The notes under the pieces: generated by a model
Seen by the model: only the letters and a program-made list of their open reading frames with translations
Told to the model about the DNA's origin: nothing
Databases searched by the model: none
In this document: one piece after another, positions 8,729 to 17,123 of the stretch
Position numbering within the stretch: the stretch's first letter is position 1
How the letters are laid out: the number at the start of each line of letters is the position of its first letter
Origin: Thermanaerosceptrum fracticalcis
GTDB lineage: Bacteria; Bacillota; Peptococcia; DRI-13
DNA length: 64,000 nt
NCBI RefSeq assembly: GCF_000746025.2
Contig: NZ_CP045798.1
Coordinates: 2,156,501-2,220,500, forward strand
Direction of reading: 5' to 3'
Made by a program: the position numbers and the translations under genes

Positions 8729-9082
8729 TCAATTCAAGGCCAGAAGAGGGGCCTTTCGGTATTCTAAAAAAATATTAAGTTTTTGCAAAGGCAAAGAGGA
8801 CAAGAAATCGGCTATCCCCAACCTCTGGCGCATCCCCCGGGAATACTCGGCCTCTTTTCTGTAACCTGCCTCCCGGAGTCCAACTCTTTCTAAAGCCGCT
8901 TGTATCCTTTTTTCCGACTCCTTTATGGATATCCCGTATACCAAAAGTTCTCCACAGCCGTCAACAGTGTGGTTTTTAATCTCCATGGGGAAAACAATAC
9001 TTCCCCCGGCCGCAGCACTGATTCCCGGGTATCTGGTGTAAATTTTCAACCCAGACCCGGCCTTCGCAAATTGCATTGGCAA
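8729..9082 (-). pseudogene. Remnant of an ABC-2-type transporter ATPase
   Basis: The minus-strand frame preserves an ABC core: a loop ending in LLVYGISI, then ALERVGLREAGYRKEAEY and a signature YSRGMRQRLGIA. The Walker A region and everything past the signature, including Walker B, are missing, so it cannot encode an active ATPase. The 3' part includes a ~40-bp segment (8766-8805) that recurs at 25147-25185. Confidence 0.6.
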
Positions 9083-9088
9083 AAAATA

Positions 9089-9135
9089 AATAGAGTACTG
9101 ACCACATACACCAACATTTTTTTCCGGGAGATCTT
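9089..9135. repeat. Dispersed repeat, copy A
   Basis: AAATAGAGTACTGACCACAT followed by a T-rich stretch and GGGAGATCTT. The same segment occurs at 19053-19097 in the same orientation. The two copies bracket the symporter, two-component and 5-oxoprolinase genes. Probably the end of an old mobile element, but no transposase is left. Confidence 0.7.
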
Positions 9136-9203
9136 ATTTTATTAGCACTGTTCTCCTGACTCACTCACGAGCCAAGATTTGGACAAGAATCAGTTAAGGA
9201 ATC

Positions 9204-9217
9204 GGAGAAGTATTTGC
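9204..9217 (+). promoter_or_regulatory. Weak candidate sigma-54 promoter
   Basis: A GG-N10-GC pair inside CGGAGAAGTATTTGCA matches the -12 element (TTGCA) well and the -24 element poorly. It lies 80 bases before the small protein at 9297. Much weaker than the site at 14179. Confidence 0.25.
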
Positions 9218-9296
9218 AGGAGACATTACGTTTCATGTAGAAATGAAATCTCTAATATGACCTCATCTATAGTTATTTATAAAGGCAGGTTTTATT

Positions 9297-9434
9297 ATGG
9301 AAAAAATAGGATGGCTGGGGCTTCCCGTAAAGACCTGGCTGGTCATCGGGGTGCCTTTTATTCTCTCCGCCCTGGCCCCTTATACGATTGCCATGTATTT
9401 GATTAAAAGGGGACGGGTAGATGAGCATGAATAA
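9297..9434 (+). CDS. Small membrane protein paired with a sodium/solute symporter
   Basis: A 45-residue protein with one membrane helix (about residues 14-36, WLVIGVPFILSALAPYTIAM) and a charged C-terminus (KRGRVDEHE). Its last bases overlap the start of the symporter gene. Tiny proteins directly before SSS-family transporters are a recurring arrangement, described as symporter accessory proteins. The function is inferred from position only. Confidence 0.65.
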   Translation: MEKIGWLGLPVKTWLVIGVPFILSALAPYTIAMYLIKRGRVDEHE

Positions 9435-10920
9435 GTCTCTGATTTATCTGGTTTTTTTTACCCTTTACACAATTCTTATGCTTTCAGTGGGTAAATACGG
9501 TATTAATAAAACCAAATCAAGCCGGGACTTTTATGTAGCAGGTAATTCTTTAGGGCTGTCTTTGAGTATTTTTACTTTTGCCGCCACCTGGCTAAGCGCA
9601 GCTTCTATGCAGGGTTTGACAGGTTCTATTTATACTTATGGCTACTCTGCTGCATTGTACGCTGTTATCGGCTGGTTTCTGGGGGCTTCCCTCCTGGTAA
9701 TCCTGGCAGTAAGGTTAAAGGATTACGATATTGTGACAATTCCCGAGTTTTTCCGCATCCGGTATGGGAGTCGTCTTTTTCAAGCCATGGGTGGAGCCAT
9801 TATTATAGTCAGTTATATATTCTATATCATGCTTCAAATCAGGGGCTTTGGTATTGTCTTGACCCAGCTTTTGGACATACCCTATACTCTCTCCATTTTC
9901 CTGGTTTATCTTTTTATTCTCTATACCACATTTGGCGGACTGTATTCGGTGGCCCGCACCGACGCAGTTAATTTTATCTTAATTGTCATGGGTACTCTGG
10001 TGGCACTTTCTCTGGTTATGGGTAATCTGGGCGATATAACGGAGATCCATCGCCAGGCCATGCTCATCGACACTAAGCCATTTCAGGGCTTTGCCACTCA
10101 AACACCACGGGGCTCCTTGTTAGATCCTTTTGCCTTTGGTTTACACCCTCCCCTCTTGATTGTAACTGTATTTTTTGGCTGGGGTTTGGGACTTGCGGCT
10201 AACCCCCAGTATGCCATCAGAATTATCTCGGCCCAAAGCAAAGAGGTGGCTTTGAAGATGATAGGACTTTCTGTGCTTGTTCTGGCCTTTATCTACATTT
10301 GTCTCATCCTGATCGGTATAGGTTCCCGTGTTCTTATTCCCAGCCTTACAGGAGTGTCTTCAGTTGACGAAATCTTTCCCTATATTATTAATAATATCCT
10401 TTATTCCAGGTGGAGCGGTTTTGTACTCATCAGTCTAATTGCCACCGCTATCTCCACGGCAAATTCCCAGCTGCTTCTAGTTGCCAGCGGGTTCAGTCAT
10501 GATATCTACAAAAACTATCTTAACCCCCAGGCAGAAGAAGACAATCTCTTGTTCGTAAACAGGGTTTTTATTTGTATTGGAGGCACCCTGGCTTTGCTTC
10601 TTTCTATCACCCCTCCTTTGAGCCTTTTGACCTTCGGCGGCCATGTCTGGGGGATCTTTTCTTCAACCTTTTTGGTTCCTTTATATGGTGGTGTCTTTTG
10701 GCATAAGGCTACTAAGGAAGGGGCCATAGCCTCCTTTTGTGGTGGACTGGCAGGCTTGACCCTCTTCTATCTGGTATCCCTATATTTAAGGGGCAAAGCA
10801 GGGTTTCTCGATCATATCACCGTCCACCCCGCTGTTTTTGGCGTTTTCGTCTCCTTTGTCCTTTTTTACGTGGTCAGCGTCATAACATATCAAAAAGAGG
10901 GGAAGAAAATTGAGAATTGA
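9421..10920 (+). CDS. Sodium:solute symporter (SSS family)
   Basis: A 499-residue membrane protein with about 13 helices and the SSS look: DFYVAGNSLGLSLSIFTFAATWLSA near the N-terminus and a central FGGLYSVARTDAVNF. The solute is not readable. Its place before a sensor kinase and an NtrC-type regulator, and near a 5-oxoprolinase operon, suggests an organic or amino acid. ATG 9421 and 9427 are both possible. The 3' end overlaps the kinase start. Confidence 0.88.
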   Translation: MSMNKSLIYLVFFTLYTILMLSVGKYGINKTKSSRDFYVAGNSLGLSLSIFTFAATWLSAASMQGLTGSIYTYGYSAALYAVIGWFLGASLLVILAVRLKDYDIVTIPEFFRIRYGSRLFQAMGGAIIIVSYIFYIMLQIRGFGIVLTQLLDIPYTLSIFLVYLFILYTTFGGLYSVARTDAVNFILIVMGTLVALSLVMGNLGDITEIHRQAMLIDTKPFQGFATQTPRGSLLDPFAFGLHPPLLIVTVFFGWGLGLAANPQYAIRIISAQSKEVALKMIGLSVLVLAFIYICLILIGIGSRVLIPSLTGVSSVDEIFPYIINNILYSRWSGFVLISLIATAISTANSQLLLVASGFSHDIYKNYLNPQAEEDNLLFVNRVFICIGGTLALLLSITPPLSLLTFGGHVWGIFSSTFLVPLYGGVFWHKATKEGAIASFCGGLAGLTLFYLVSLYLRGKAGFLDHITVHPAVFGVFVSFVLFYVVSVITYQKEGKKIEN

Positions 10921-12685
10921 TATTGAGAATAAAATCCTAATCCCCTTTTTGCTGCTGATAATCATACCCACCTTAATGGTAGGAGGGGTATTTTACTGGA
11001 ATAGCAACAAGCTTTTAATAGAGAGTCAGAAGAATAACATGGCCAATGATTTGACCCATGTCGTTCATTATCTCGATAACTTTGCCCTGGAGGTAGAAGA
11101 AGGTAATCTCTCCCAGGAGCAGGCACAAAACCAGGCCCTTAAATACCTGACTAAAAGCCGTAAAGAGACTATTATGGTTTATGACCAGAAAAAAGGCCTC
11201 CTATTGACAGGTGCAGAACCGCAAGACAGGTCTAATTGGACTGCCCAGACCAGTGTTTGGTTTGAAAACAATGAATCCAAAATTAATGCGTACATTCACT
11301 ATCCTAAGTGGGACTGGGTTATTGGTATTTCTTATGACACCAAGGGCTTTGCTTATGAACTGCTGGAGATGCAGAAGTATACTCTACTCATTGCGCTGAT
11401 TGGTATCATTGTGGCCGTGGAATTAAGTATTCTCCTGGCTCACAATATATCACGGCCTATCAAGAATCTGGCCGAAGTATGCGACCAAATTGCGCAAGGT
11501 AATTTAGAAAATAAAATGTCCTTAGAAAGAACTGACGAAATCGGCGTTTTGTCAAGGGCCCTCCATAATATGCTAGAAAGACTCAAGGAAAACAGCAAGA
11601 AATTGGAAGCCATGAAAAAATCTAATGAGGACATCCTTCGCTGTATTGACATTGGCATCATCGCCGTCAATAAGGAAGGGGGTATTATCGGGATCAATCA
11701 GGCCGCTAACAACCTCATGGATAACAACTATGTAGTGGATGAGAACGACCAGTATGTGGGTGAGCTATCCACCCTCCTCATGGAAAACCTCCATCGTACC
11801 GTAACTACAGAACAGCCCGTACACAATATTGAGTGGAAAATAAAAGACGGGCAATCTACCCGGTATCTTGTAGTGACAACAGGCCTTTTACGCAGCGAAG
11901 ATGGTGGTTCTAACGGAGCTATCTGCAGTTTCAGCGACATAACCCAACGGAAAAAGGTGGAGGAAAGGATAGAAAGGATCAACAGGCTTGTCTCTCTAGG
12001 GGAATTAGCTGCAGGAATGGCCCATGAAATCAGAAATCCCCTGGCAGGGATGAAGACCAGTTCCCAGGTATTGCTAAACAGGCTTAAGGACCAAACCTCC
12101 AATAAAAATTTGATTGAGGGTGTTCTGTTCGAAATTGACAGACTCAATATGCTGATAGCCGACCTTTTGAATTTTGCCCATCCCCGACCGGCCGACCGTA
12201 CTTACGTAAATGTCGTAGAAATTATAAAAAAAGCCCTGGAACTTACGGAAAATGAGTTGGAAAAGCATAATATCAAACTTGAAGTGAGCGTGGAAACCAA
12301 GGACACCATGGCCTACATTGACAGAAACCAGATGGAACAGGTTTTTTTAAATATTATTATTAATGCGGTTAAGGCGATGAAAGCGGGAGGCAAGCTCTCC
12401 ATCAAGGTATATAAGAAAGAAGACAGCATGTTCCGTAAACTGAAAGTAGCTTTCTCCGATACAGGTGTAGGCATTGAACATGAGAATATTAGCAGAATTT
12501 TTGACCCGTTCTTTACGACCGATCCTGGCGGTACTGGCCTGGGCTTATCGGTTGTTCACAAACTTGTGACGGCAAACGAGGGTGATATCGAGGTTACCAG
12601 CAAAGTGAACCAGGGCACTACTTTTATTATTGGCTTGCCCTGGGAGGAGGTACATCCCCTTGAAGAAGAGAATTCTCATCATTGA
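10910..12685 (+). CDS. Membrane sensor histidine kinase (Cache-HAMP-PAS-HisKA-HATPase)
   Basis: A 591-residue kinase. A first membrane helix (about 9-30) and a second (about 163-185) bracket a small extracellular Cache-like sensor. Then come HAMP (about 187-235), PAS (about 243-350), the phospho-acceptor MAHEIRNPL (H372) and an ATPase with N-box NIIINAVKAM and G-boxes DTGVGI and GGTGLGLS. TTG 10910 is chosen after GAGGGGAAG and overlaps the symporter stop. It should phosphorylate the regulator encoded next, perhaps sensing the symporter's substrate. Confidence 0.92.
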   Translation: MRIDIENKILIPFLLLIIIPTLMVGGVFYWNSNKLLIESQKNNMANDLTHVVHYLDNFALEVEEGNLSQEQAQNQALKYLTKSRKETIMVYDQKKGLLLTGAEPQDRSNWTAQTSVWFENNESKINAYIHYPKWDWVIGISYDTKGFAYELLEMQKYTLLIALIGIIVAVELSILLAHNISRPIKNLAEVCDQIAQGNLENKMSLERTDEIGVLSRALHNMLERLKENSKKLEAMKKSNEDILRCIDIGIIAVNKEGGIIGINQAANNLMDNNYVVDENDQYVGELSTLLMENLHRTVTTEQPVHNIEWKIKDGQSTRYLVVTTGLLRSEDGGSNGAICSFSDITQRKKVEERIERINRLVSLGELAAGMAHEIRNPLAGMKTSSQVLLNRLKDQTSNKNLIEGVLFEIDRLNMLIADLLNFAHPRPADRTYVNVVEIIKKALELTENELEKHNIKLEVSVETKDTMAYIDRNQMEQVFLNIIINAVKAMKAGGKLSIKVYKKEDSMFRKLKVAFSDTGVGIEHENISRIFDPFFTTDPGGTGLGLSVVHKLVTANEGDIEVTSKVNQGTTFIIGLPWEEVHPLEEENSHH

Positions 12686-14042
12686 TGATGAAGTTATTTT
12701 AGCCAGCTCCCTGCGGGAGGGTCTAAAAGATTTGGGGTATGAAGTTGAAACAGCATTCAGTGGAGAAGAAGGACTGGATAGGGTCGTAATCTTTCAACCC
12801 CATTTAGTCTTTTTAGACCTGCGCCTCCCCGCAACGGGAGGAATCCAGGTCTTAAAAGAAATAAAGAACATCGATAAGAACATCGAAGTGGTCATGATGA
12901 CAGCTTATGCTGATACTAAAACGGCTGTAAGCGCCATAAAACTGGGCGCCTATGATTACTTGAACAAACCCTTTGAATTAGACCAGATTGCCATCATGGC
13001 AAACAAAGTCTTAGAGAATATCAGTCTTAGGAACCAGACCTTTCTCCTTAATGAGGATAAAAAAAGAAATATAACTCCCATTATTGGTGAGCACCCCTCT
13101 ATGCTGGAGGTACTGAGACAGGTTAAAATCCTGGCAAGACATACCGACACCACAGTCCTGATCCGGGGAGAGACTGGTACAGGTAAGGGTCGATTAGCCC
13201 TTGACCTCCATTATCTTAGTGCTAGAAGAGACAGGCCTTTTGTAGAGATTAACTGTGGGGCCATACCAGAAAATTTACTGGAAAGTGAGCTGTTCGGTTT
13301 TGAAAAAAATGCCTTTACCGGGGCTCAACAGGCTAAAAAGGGGTTATTGGAACTAGCCGATGGTGGAACAGTCTTTTTGGATGAAATTGGGGAGCTTTCC
13401 TCGGATATGCAGGTCAAGCTGCTAAAATTCCTCGATGAGAAAAGGTTTAAACGTATCGGCGGCCTCCGGGAAATAGAAGTGGATGTCAGGGTCATCACCG
13501 CCACCAATTCCGATTTAGAAACGGCCATCAAGCAAAGGACCTTTAGGGAAGATCTCTACTATCGTTTGAATGTTGTCCCCATCTATCTCCCCCCTTTAAG
13601 GGAAAGGGGAAATGATATCATTACTTTGGCCCAGTTTTTCTTTCGGGATTTCAGCAAAAAAATGGGCAAAGATATTTTAGACCTTTCGGAAGAAGTAAAA
13701 GAAGTATTCCTACGTTATCGCTGGCCGGGAAATATTCGGGAGCTTAGGAATGTGGCTGAACGCATAACTATCCTTTATAACATTGAAAGGGTGGAAATCC
13801 AGCATCTCCCTCTGGAAATTAGAGAAGGCTTTCCGAAAGCCGAGGAGTCAGTGCCCCTGGGGGAAGTACATTTAGAGCCCGGCTTGTCTTTAGAAACTCT
13901 GCTGGAGGAAATAGAACGAAAGTATATTGCCAAAGCCCTGGAAAAAGCAGGCAATAATATTACCAGAGCTGCGGAAATGCTGGGTATGAGCAGGTATGCT
14001 CTGCAAAGGCGACTTGAAAAATACAACATGCACAACGGGTGA
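12660..14042 (+). CDS. NtrC-family sigma-54-dependent response regulator
   Basis: A 460-residue three-domain activator: receiver (phosphorylated D53 in FLDLRLP), AAA+ ATPase (Walker A GETGTGKG; sigma-54 contact loop NAFTGA in place of the usual GAFTGA; Walker B GGTVFLDEIGEL) and a Fis-type helix-turn-helix (NNITRAAEMLGMSRYALQRR). TTG 12660 lies 9 bases after GGAGGAGG and overlaps the kinase gene. A near-consensus sigma-54 promoter 137 bases downstream of the gene points to the 5-oxoprolinase operon as target. Confidence 0.93.
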   Translation: MKKRILIIDDEVILASSLREGLKDLGYEVETAFSGEEGLDRVVIFQPHLVFLDLRLPATGGIQVLKEIKNIDKNIEVVMMTAYADTKTAVSAIKLGAYDYLNKPFELDQIAIMANKVLENISLRNQTFLLNEDKKRNITPIIGEHPSMLEVLRQVKILARHTDTTVLIRGETGTGKGRLALDLHYLSARRDRPFVEINCGAIPENLLESELFGFEKNAFTGAQQAKKGLLELADGGTVFLDEIGELSSDMQVKLLKFLDEKRFKRIGGLREIEVDVRVITATNSDLETAIKQRTFREDLYYRLNVVPIYLPPLRERGNDIITLAQFFFRDFSKKMGKDILDLSEEVKEVFLRYRWPGNIRELRNVAERITILYNIERVEIQHLPLEIREGFPKAEESVPLGEVHLEPGLSLETLLEEIERKYIAKALEKAGNNITRAAEMLGMSRYALQRRLEKYNMHNG

Positions 14043-14055
14043 TATCGCACACATG

Positions 14056-14079
14056 ACGGGCGAAATCGCCCGTTTTTTT
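14056..14079 (+). terminator. Terminator after the two-component system
   Basis: An 8-bp stem ACGGGCGA/TCGCCCGT (14056-14063 with 14066-14073) followed directly by seven T. Confidence 0.88.
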
Positions 14080-14178
14080 ATGATTAATCCCATGCTTCTG
14101 ATCAACCCCGTAGATATAATGCCTGAGTTTCTGGGCTTTTTAGGCTTGACCAGGGGTTATATATAACAGACGATGCTT

Positions 14179-14194
14179 GGGCACATATTTTGCA
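14179..14194 (+). promoter_or_regulatory. Sigma-54 (-24/-12) promoter of the 5-oxoprolinase operon
   Basis: GGGCAC-N5-TTGCA matches the consensus TGGCAC-N5-TTGCA at all but the first position, with the required GG/GC spacing. It lies 110 bases before pxpA, and the only sigma-54 activator gene in the window ends 137 bases upstream. Confidence 0.8.
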
Positions 14195-14303
14195 ATATGA
14201 ATTACCACAATAAAAATATCTTGGTAGTGAGGTGATATATGATTTGCTAATTAAGTAGGCAGTTTGTTTAAAGATTATTGGTAGTAAGGAGGAATACTGG
14301 TTC

Positions 14304-15068
14304 ATGCGTGTTGATTTAAATTCTGATTTGGGGGAAAGTTTTGGCGCCTACACCTTAGGCATGGATGAGGCGGTACTGGGCGTGATAACTTCGGCTAACA
14401 TTGCTTGCGGTATGCATGCCGGAGACCCCCAGGTGATAGCTGCCACAGTTAAAATGGCAGCCCAAAAGGGAGTGGGAATAGGTGCCCATCCCGGTTACCC
14501 CGACCTGCAGGGTTTCGGGAGAAGGAACATGGCTCTGAGCCCAGCCGAAGTGAAGGATTATGTAATTTATCAAATAGGTGCCCTGGAGGCTTTCGCCCGG
14601 GCCGCCGGTCAAAAACTCCAGCACGTCAAACCCCATGGAGCCATGTATAATATGGCTGCGAAGGACTATGGGCTCGCTCTAGCTATCGCCGAGGGGGTTA
14701 AGAGTGTCAATCCGGAGCTTATTCTCTTAGCCCTGGCTAATTCCGAAATGGTAAAAGCTGCCCGGGACGTAGGCCTGCGCGTGGCCCAGGAGGTATTTGC
14801 CGACCGCACCTATAATGCCGATGGTACCCTGGTAGCGAGAGGGACCCCGGGGGCCATGATACACGACAAAAGAGTAGCCATTCCCCGGGTGGTAAGAATG
14901 GTAACTGAGGGCAAGGTCACCGCCATTAATGGAGAAGATATCGCCATTAGTGCCGATAGCATCTGCGTCCATGGTGATAACCCCGAAGCCATCCATTTTG
15001 TGCGCGAAATCCGGGATGCCCTCCAAGCAGCCGGTGTTTCTATCGAACCTTTACAGAACTTCATTTAA
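14304..15068 (+). CDS. pxpA: 5-oxoprolinase subunit A (LamB/YcsF family)
   Basis: A 254-residue LamB/YcsF protein, the usual full length. It opens with VDLNSDLGESFGAYTLGMDE and carries SANIACGMHAGDP, GIGAHPGYPDLQGFGRR, HVKPHGAMYN and ICVHGDNP, the family's conserved metal/active-site blocks. With PxpB and PxpC it performs ATP-dependent opening of 5-oxo-L-proline to glutamate. It is the first gene of the operon, with an ATG after AAGGAGG. Confidence 0.95.
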   Translation: MRVDLNSDLGESFGAYTLGMDEAVLGVITSANIACGMHAGDPQVIAATVKMAAQKGVGIGAHPGYPDLQGFGRRNMALSPAEVKDYVIYQIGALEAFARAAGQKLQHVKPHGAMYNMAAKDYGLALAIAEGVKSVNPELILLALANSEMVKAARDVGLRVAQEVFADRTYNADGTLVARGTPGAMIHDKRVAIPRVVRMVTEGKVTAINGEDIAISADSICVHGDNPEAIHFVREIRDALQAAGVSIEPLQNFI

Positions 15069-15086
15069 CAACGAGGAGGAGATAAC

Positions 15087-16304
15087 ATGGCAAATATCCC
15101 TGCATCAAACAAAACCGCTCTAGTCAAATCCAATTGGAACGTTCTTCTAGGAGCAGCCTTTCTCATGGCTACCTCTGCTATTGGTCCTGGCTTTATCACA
15201 CAAACCGCAGTTTTTACTGAAAAATACCTGGCCAACTTCGCTTTTATCATTATGGCGTCAGTGGTATTGGACATCGGCGCCCAGATGAACGTCTGGCGCG
15301 TCATCGCCATTTCCGGTATGAGGGGCCAGGATGTTGCCAACAAAGTACTACCGGGCTTAGGCTATTTTGTAGCCTTCTTAGTAGCCCTGGGCGGTCTTGC
15401 CTTTAACATTGGTAATATTGGTGGAGCATCTTTAGGAATCAACGTCCTCTTAGGTATCGATCCCATCATGGGCGCTGTCATTTCTGCCATGATCGGTATA
15501 TTCATTTTCCTCAACAAAGAGATGGGCAAAGCCATGGATACTTTTGCTAAAGCCCTGGGCGGTGTCATGATCCTTTTGACCCTTTATGTGGCCATCATTA
15601 CTAAACCCCCTGTCGGCGAAGCCTTTATTCGTACCTTCCTTCCCACGGAAGTTGCCTTCTTACCTATCTTAACCCTCCTCGGGGGCACCGTAGGGGGCTA
15701 CATTACCTTCGCCGGCGGTCACCGCCTGATCGATGCCGGTATTACAGGGATGGAAAATCTCAAAGAAGTAACCAAAGGCTCTGTTACTGGTATTATTATA
15801 GCCTCCATCATGCGGATCGTGCTCTTTTTAGCTGTATTGGGCGTAGTGGCCGCTGGCCATAAACTGGATCCTGCCAACCCCCCTGCCTCCGCCTTCAAAA
15901 TCGCGGCCGGTGACATCGGGTATAAGGTTTTCGGCATCGTTTTATGGTCTGCTGCTATTACTTCCGTGGTCGGTGCGGCCTACACCTCCGTTTCCTTCCT
16001 CCGCTCCCTGCACAAGACCTTCGAAAACAATTACAAATGGTGGATCATTGCCTTTATCGTCGCTTCTACCGGCATTTTTGTAACCATTGGGCGGCCCGTC
16101 AAACTCCTCATCCTGGCAGGCGCCTTAAACGGCCTTATCCTTCCCATCACCCTGGGCACCATGCTCATTGCCTCCAAGCGTAAGGACATTGTGGGCGATT
16201 ATCAGCAGCCTACCTGGCTCTTATTATTCGGGATCTTCGTCGTTATTTTTGCCATCTATGCCGGCGGGGTTTCTCTCCAGGGCATGGCTGCCTTATTTAA
16301 ATAA
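15087..16304 (+). CDS. ycsG: NRAMP-related membrane transporter (YcsG type)
   Basis: A 405-residue protein with about 11 membrane helices and NRAMP-fold similarity. The helix-1 metal motif DPGN of true NRAMP transporters reads IGPGFITQT here, and the helix-6 MPH motif reads GGHRLID. Canonical Mn2+/Fe2+ binding is therefore unlikely. B. subtilis has the same relative (ycsG) between ycsF and ycsI. Position inside the oxoprolinase operon suggests uptake of 5-oxoproline or a related compound; that is inference. Confidence 0.85.
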   Translation: MANIPASNKTALVKSNWNVLLGAAFLMATSAIGPGFITQTAVFTEKYLANFAFIIMASVVLDIGAQMNVWRVIAISGMRGQDVANKVLPGLGYFVAFLVALGGLAFNIGNIGGASLGINVLLGIDPIMGAVISAMIGIFIFLNKEMGKAMDTFAKALGGVMILLTLYVAIITKPPVGEAFIRTFLPTEVAFLPILTLLGGTVGGYITFAGGHRLIDAGITGMENLKEVTKGSVTGIIIASIMRIVLFLAVLGVVAAGHKLDPANPPASAFKIAAGDIGYKVFGIVLWSAAITSVVGAAYTSVSFLRSLHKTFENNYKWWIIAFIVASTGIFVTIGRPVKLLILAGALNGLILPITLGTMLIASKRKDIVGDYQQPTWLLLFGIFVVIFAIYAGGVSLQGMAALFK

Positions 16305-16310
16305 ACAACC

Positions 16311-16336
16311 AAAGAGGAGGCCTGGCCTCCTCTTTT
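16311..16336 (+). terminator. Intra-operon hairpin after ycsG
   Basis: A near-perfect palindrome: AAAGAGGAGGCC (16311-16322) and its complement (16324-16335), ending in four T. It may attenuate transcription between ycsG and pxpB or define an mRNA end. Confidence 0.6.
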
Positions 16337-16376
16337 CCTAATACCTCTGTTATCATTATCTATAGGGGGGATTCTC

Positions 16377-17108
16377 TTGTACGACAAGACAAAATATCTC
16401 ACAGCCGGTGATAAGGGTCTCGTCATAGAATTCGGCAACGAAATAAGTAAACCTATCAACGAAAAAATTCGCAGCATGGTCCTGGCTATCGAAAAAGCCG
16501 GGCTCACCGGCCTATCAGAGCTAGTGCCCACCTACCGCTCCTTATTAGTATATTACGATCCCTTACAATGGTCCTGTCAAAAACTCATCCAGAGACTACA
16601 GGAACTCGAAGGGGAGCTTAATTCCCTGCAATTACCCCAACCCAAAGTCACCCTTTTGCCCGTCCTTTATGGGGGAGAATATGGTCCCGATTTGCCCTTT
16701 GTCTGTAAGAATGCGGGCCTGACTCCAGAAGAAGTTATTAACATCCACACCTCCCGCGACTACCTCATCTATATGATCGGCTTCACCCCCGGTTTCCCCT
16801 ATCTAGGGGGGATGGATGAGCGAATTGCCACGCCAAGACTCCAAAACCCCCGTACGAAAATACCCGCAGGGTCCGTAGGGATTGCGGGGAGCCAGACCGG
16901 AGTTTATCCCATCGAAAGTCCCGGGGGCTGGCAGTTGATCGGGCGTACCCCTGTGAAGCTATACGATCCCCACCGGGCTACCCCTGTCCTTTTAGCGGCC
17001 GGTGATTATGTACGCTTTTACAGCATTAACGAAACCCAATATCAGGAAATATTAAAGCAGTGCCAGGATGGTACTTACCAGGTAGAATGCCGTGAGTATC
17101 AGGGCTAG
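16377..17108 (+). CDS. pxpB: 5-oxoprolinase subunit B (KipI family)
   Basis: A 243-residue allophanate-hydrolase-subunit-1-type protein with GDKGLVIEFG at the N-terminus, YMIGFTPGFPYLGGMDE in the middle, then GSVGIAGSQTGVYPIESPGGWQLIGRTP. TTG 16377 follows AGGGGGGATT. In B. subtilis the orthologue KipI also inhibits the sporulation kinase KinA. The main role here should be 5-oxoproline hydrolysis with PxpA and PxpC. Confidence 0.93.
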   Translation: MYDKTKYLTAGDKGLVIEFGNEISKPINEKIRSMVLAIEKAGLTGLSELVPTYRSLLVYYDPLQWSCQKLIQRLQELEGELNSLQLPQPKVTLLPVLYGGEYGPDLPFVCKNAGLTPEEVINIHTSRDYLIYMIGFTPGFPYLGGMDERIATPRLQNPRTKIPAGSVGIAGSQTGVYPIESPGGWQLIGRTPVKLYDPHRATPVLLAAGDYVRFYSINETQYQEILKQCQDGTYQVECREYQG

Positions 17109-17123
17109 AGGAGGTGAAGAAGA

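Noticed and set aside
8976-9164. A 62-codon minus-strand frame across repeat copy A.
   Set aside because: It has no ribosome site and no family resemblance, and it overlaps the ABC remnant and the repeat.
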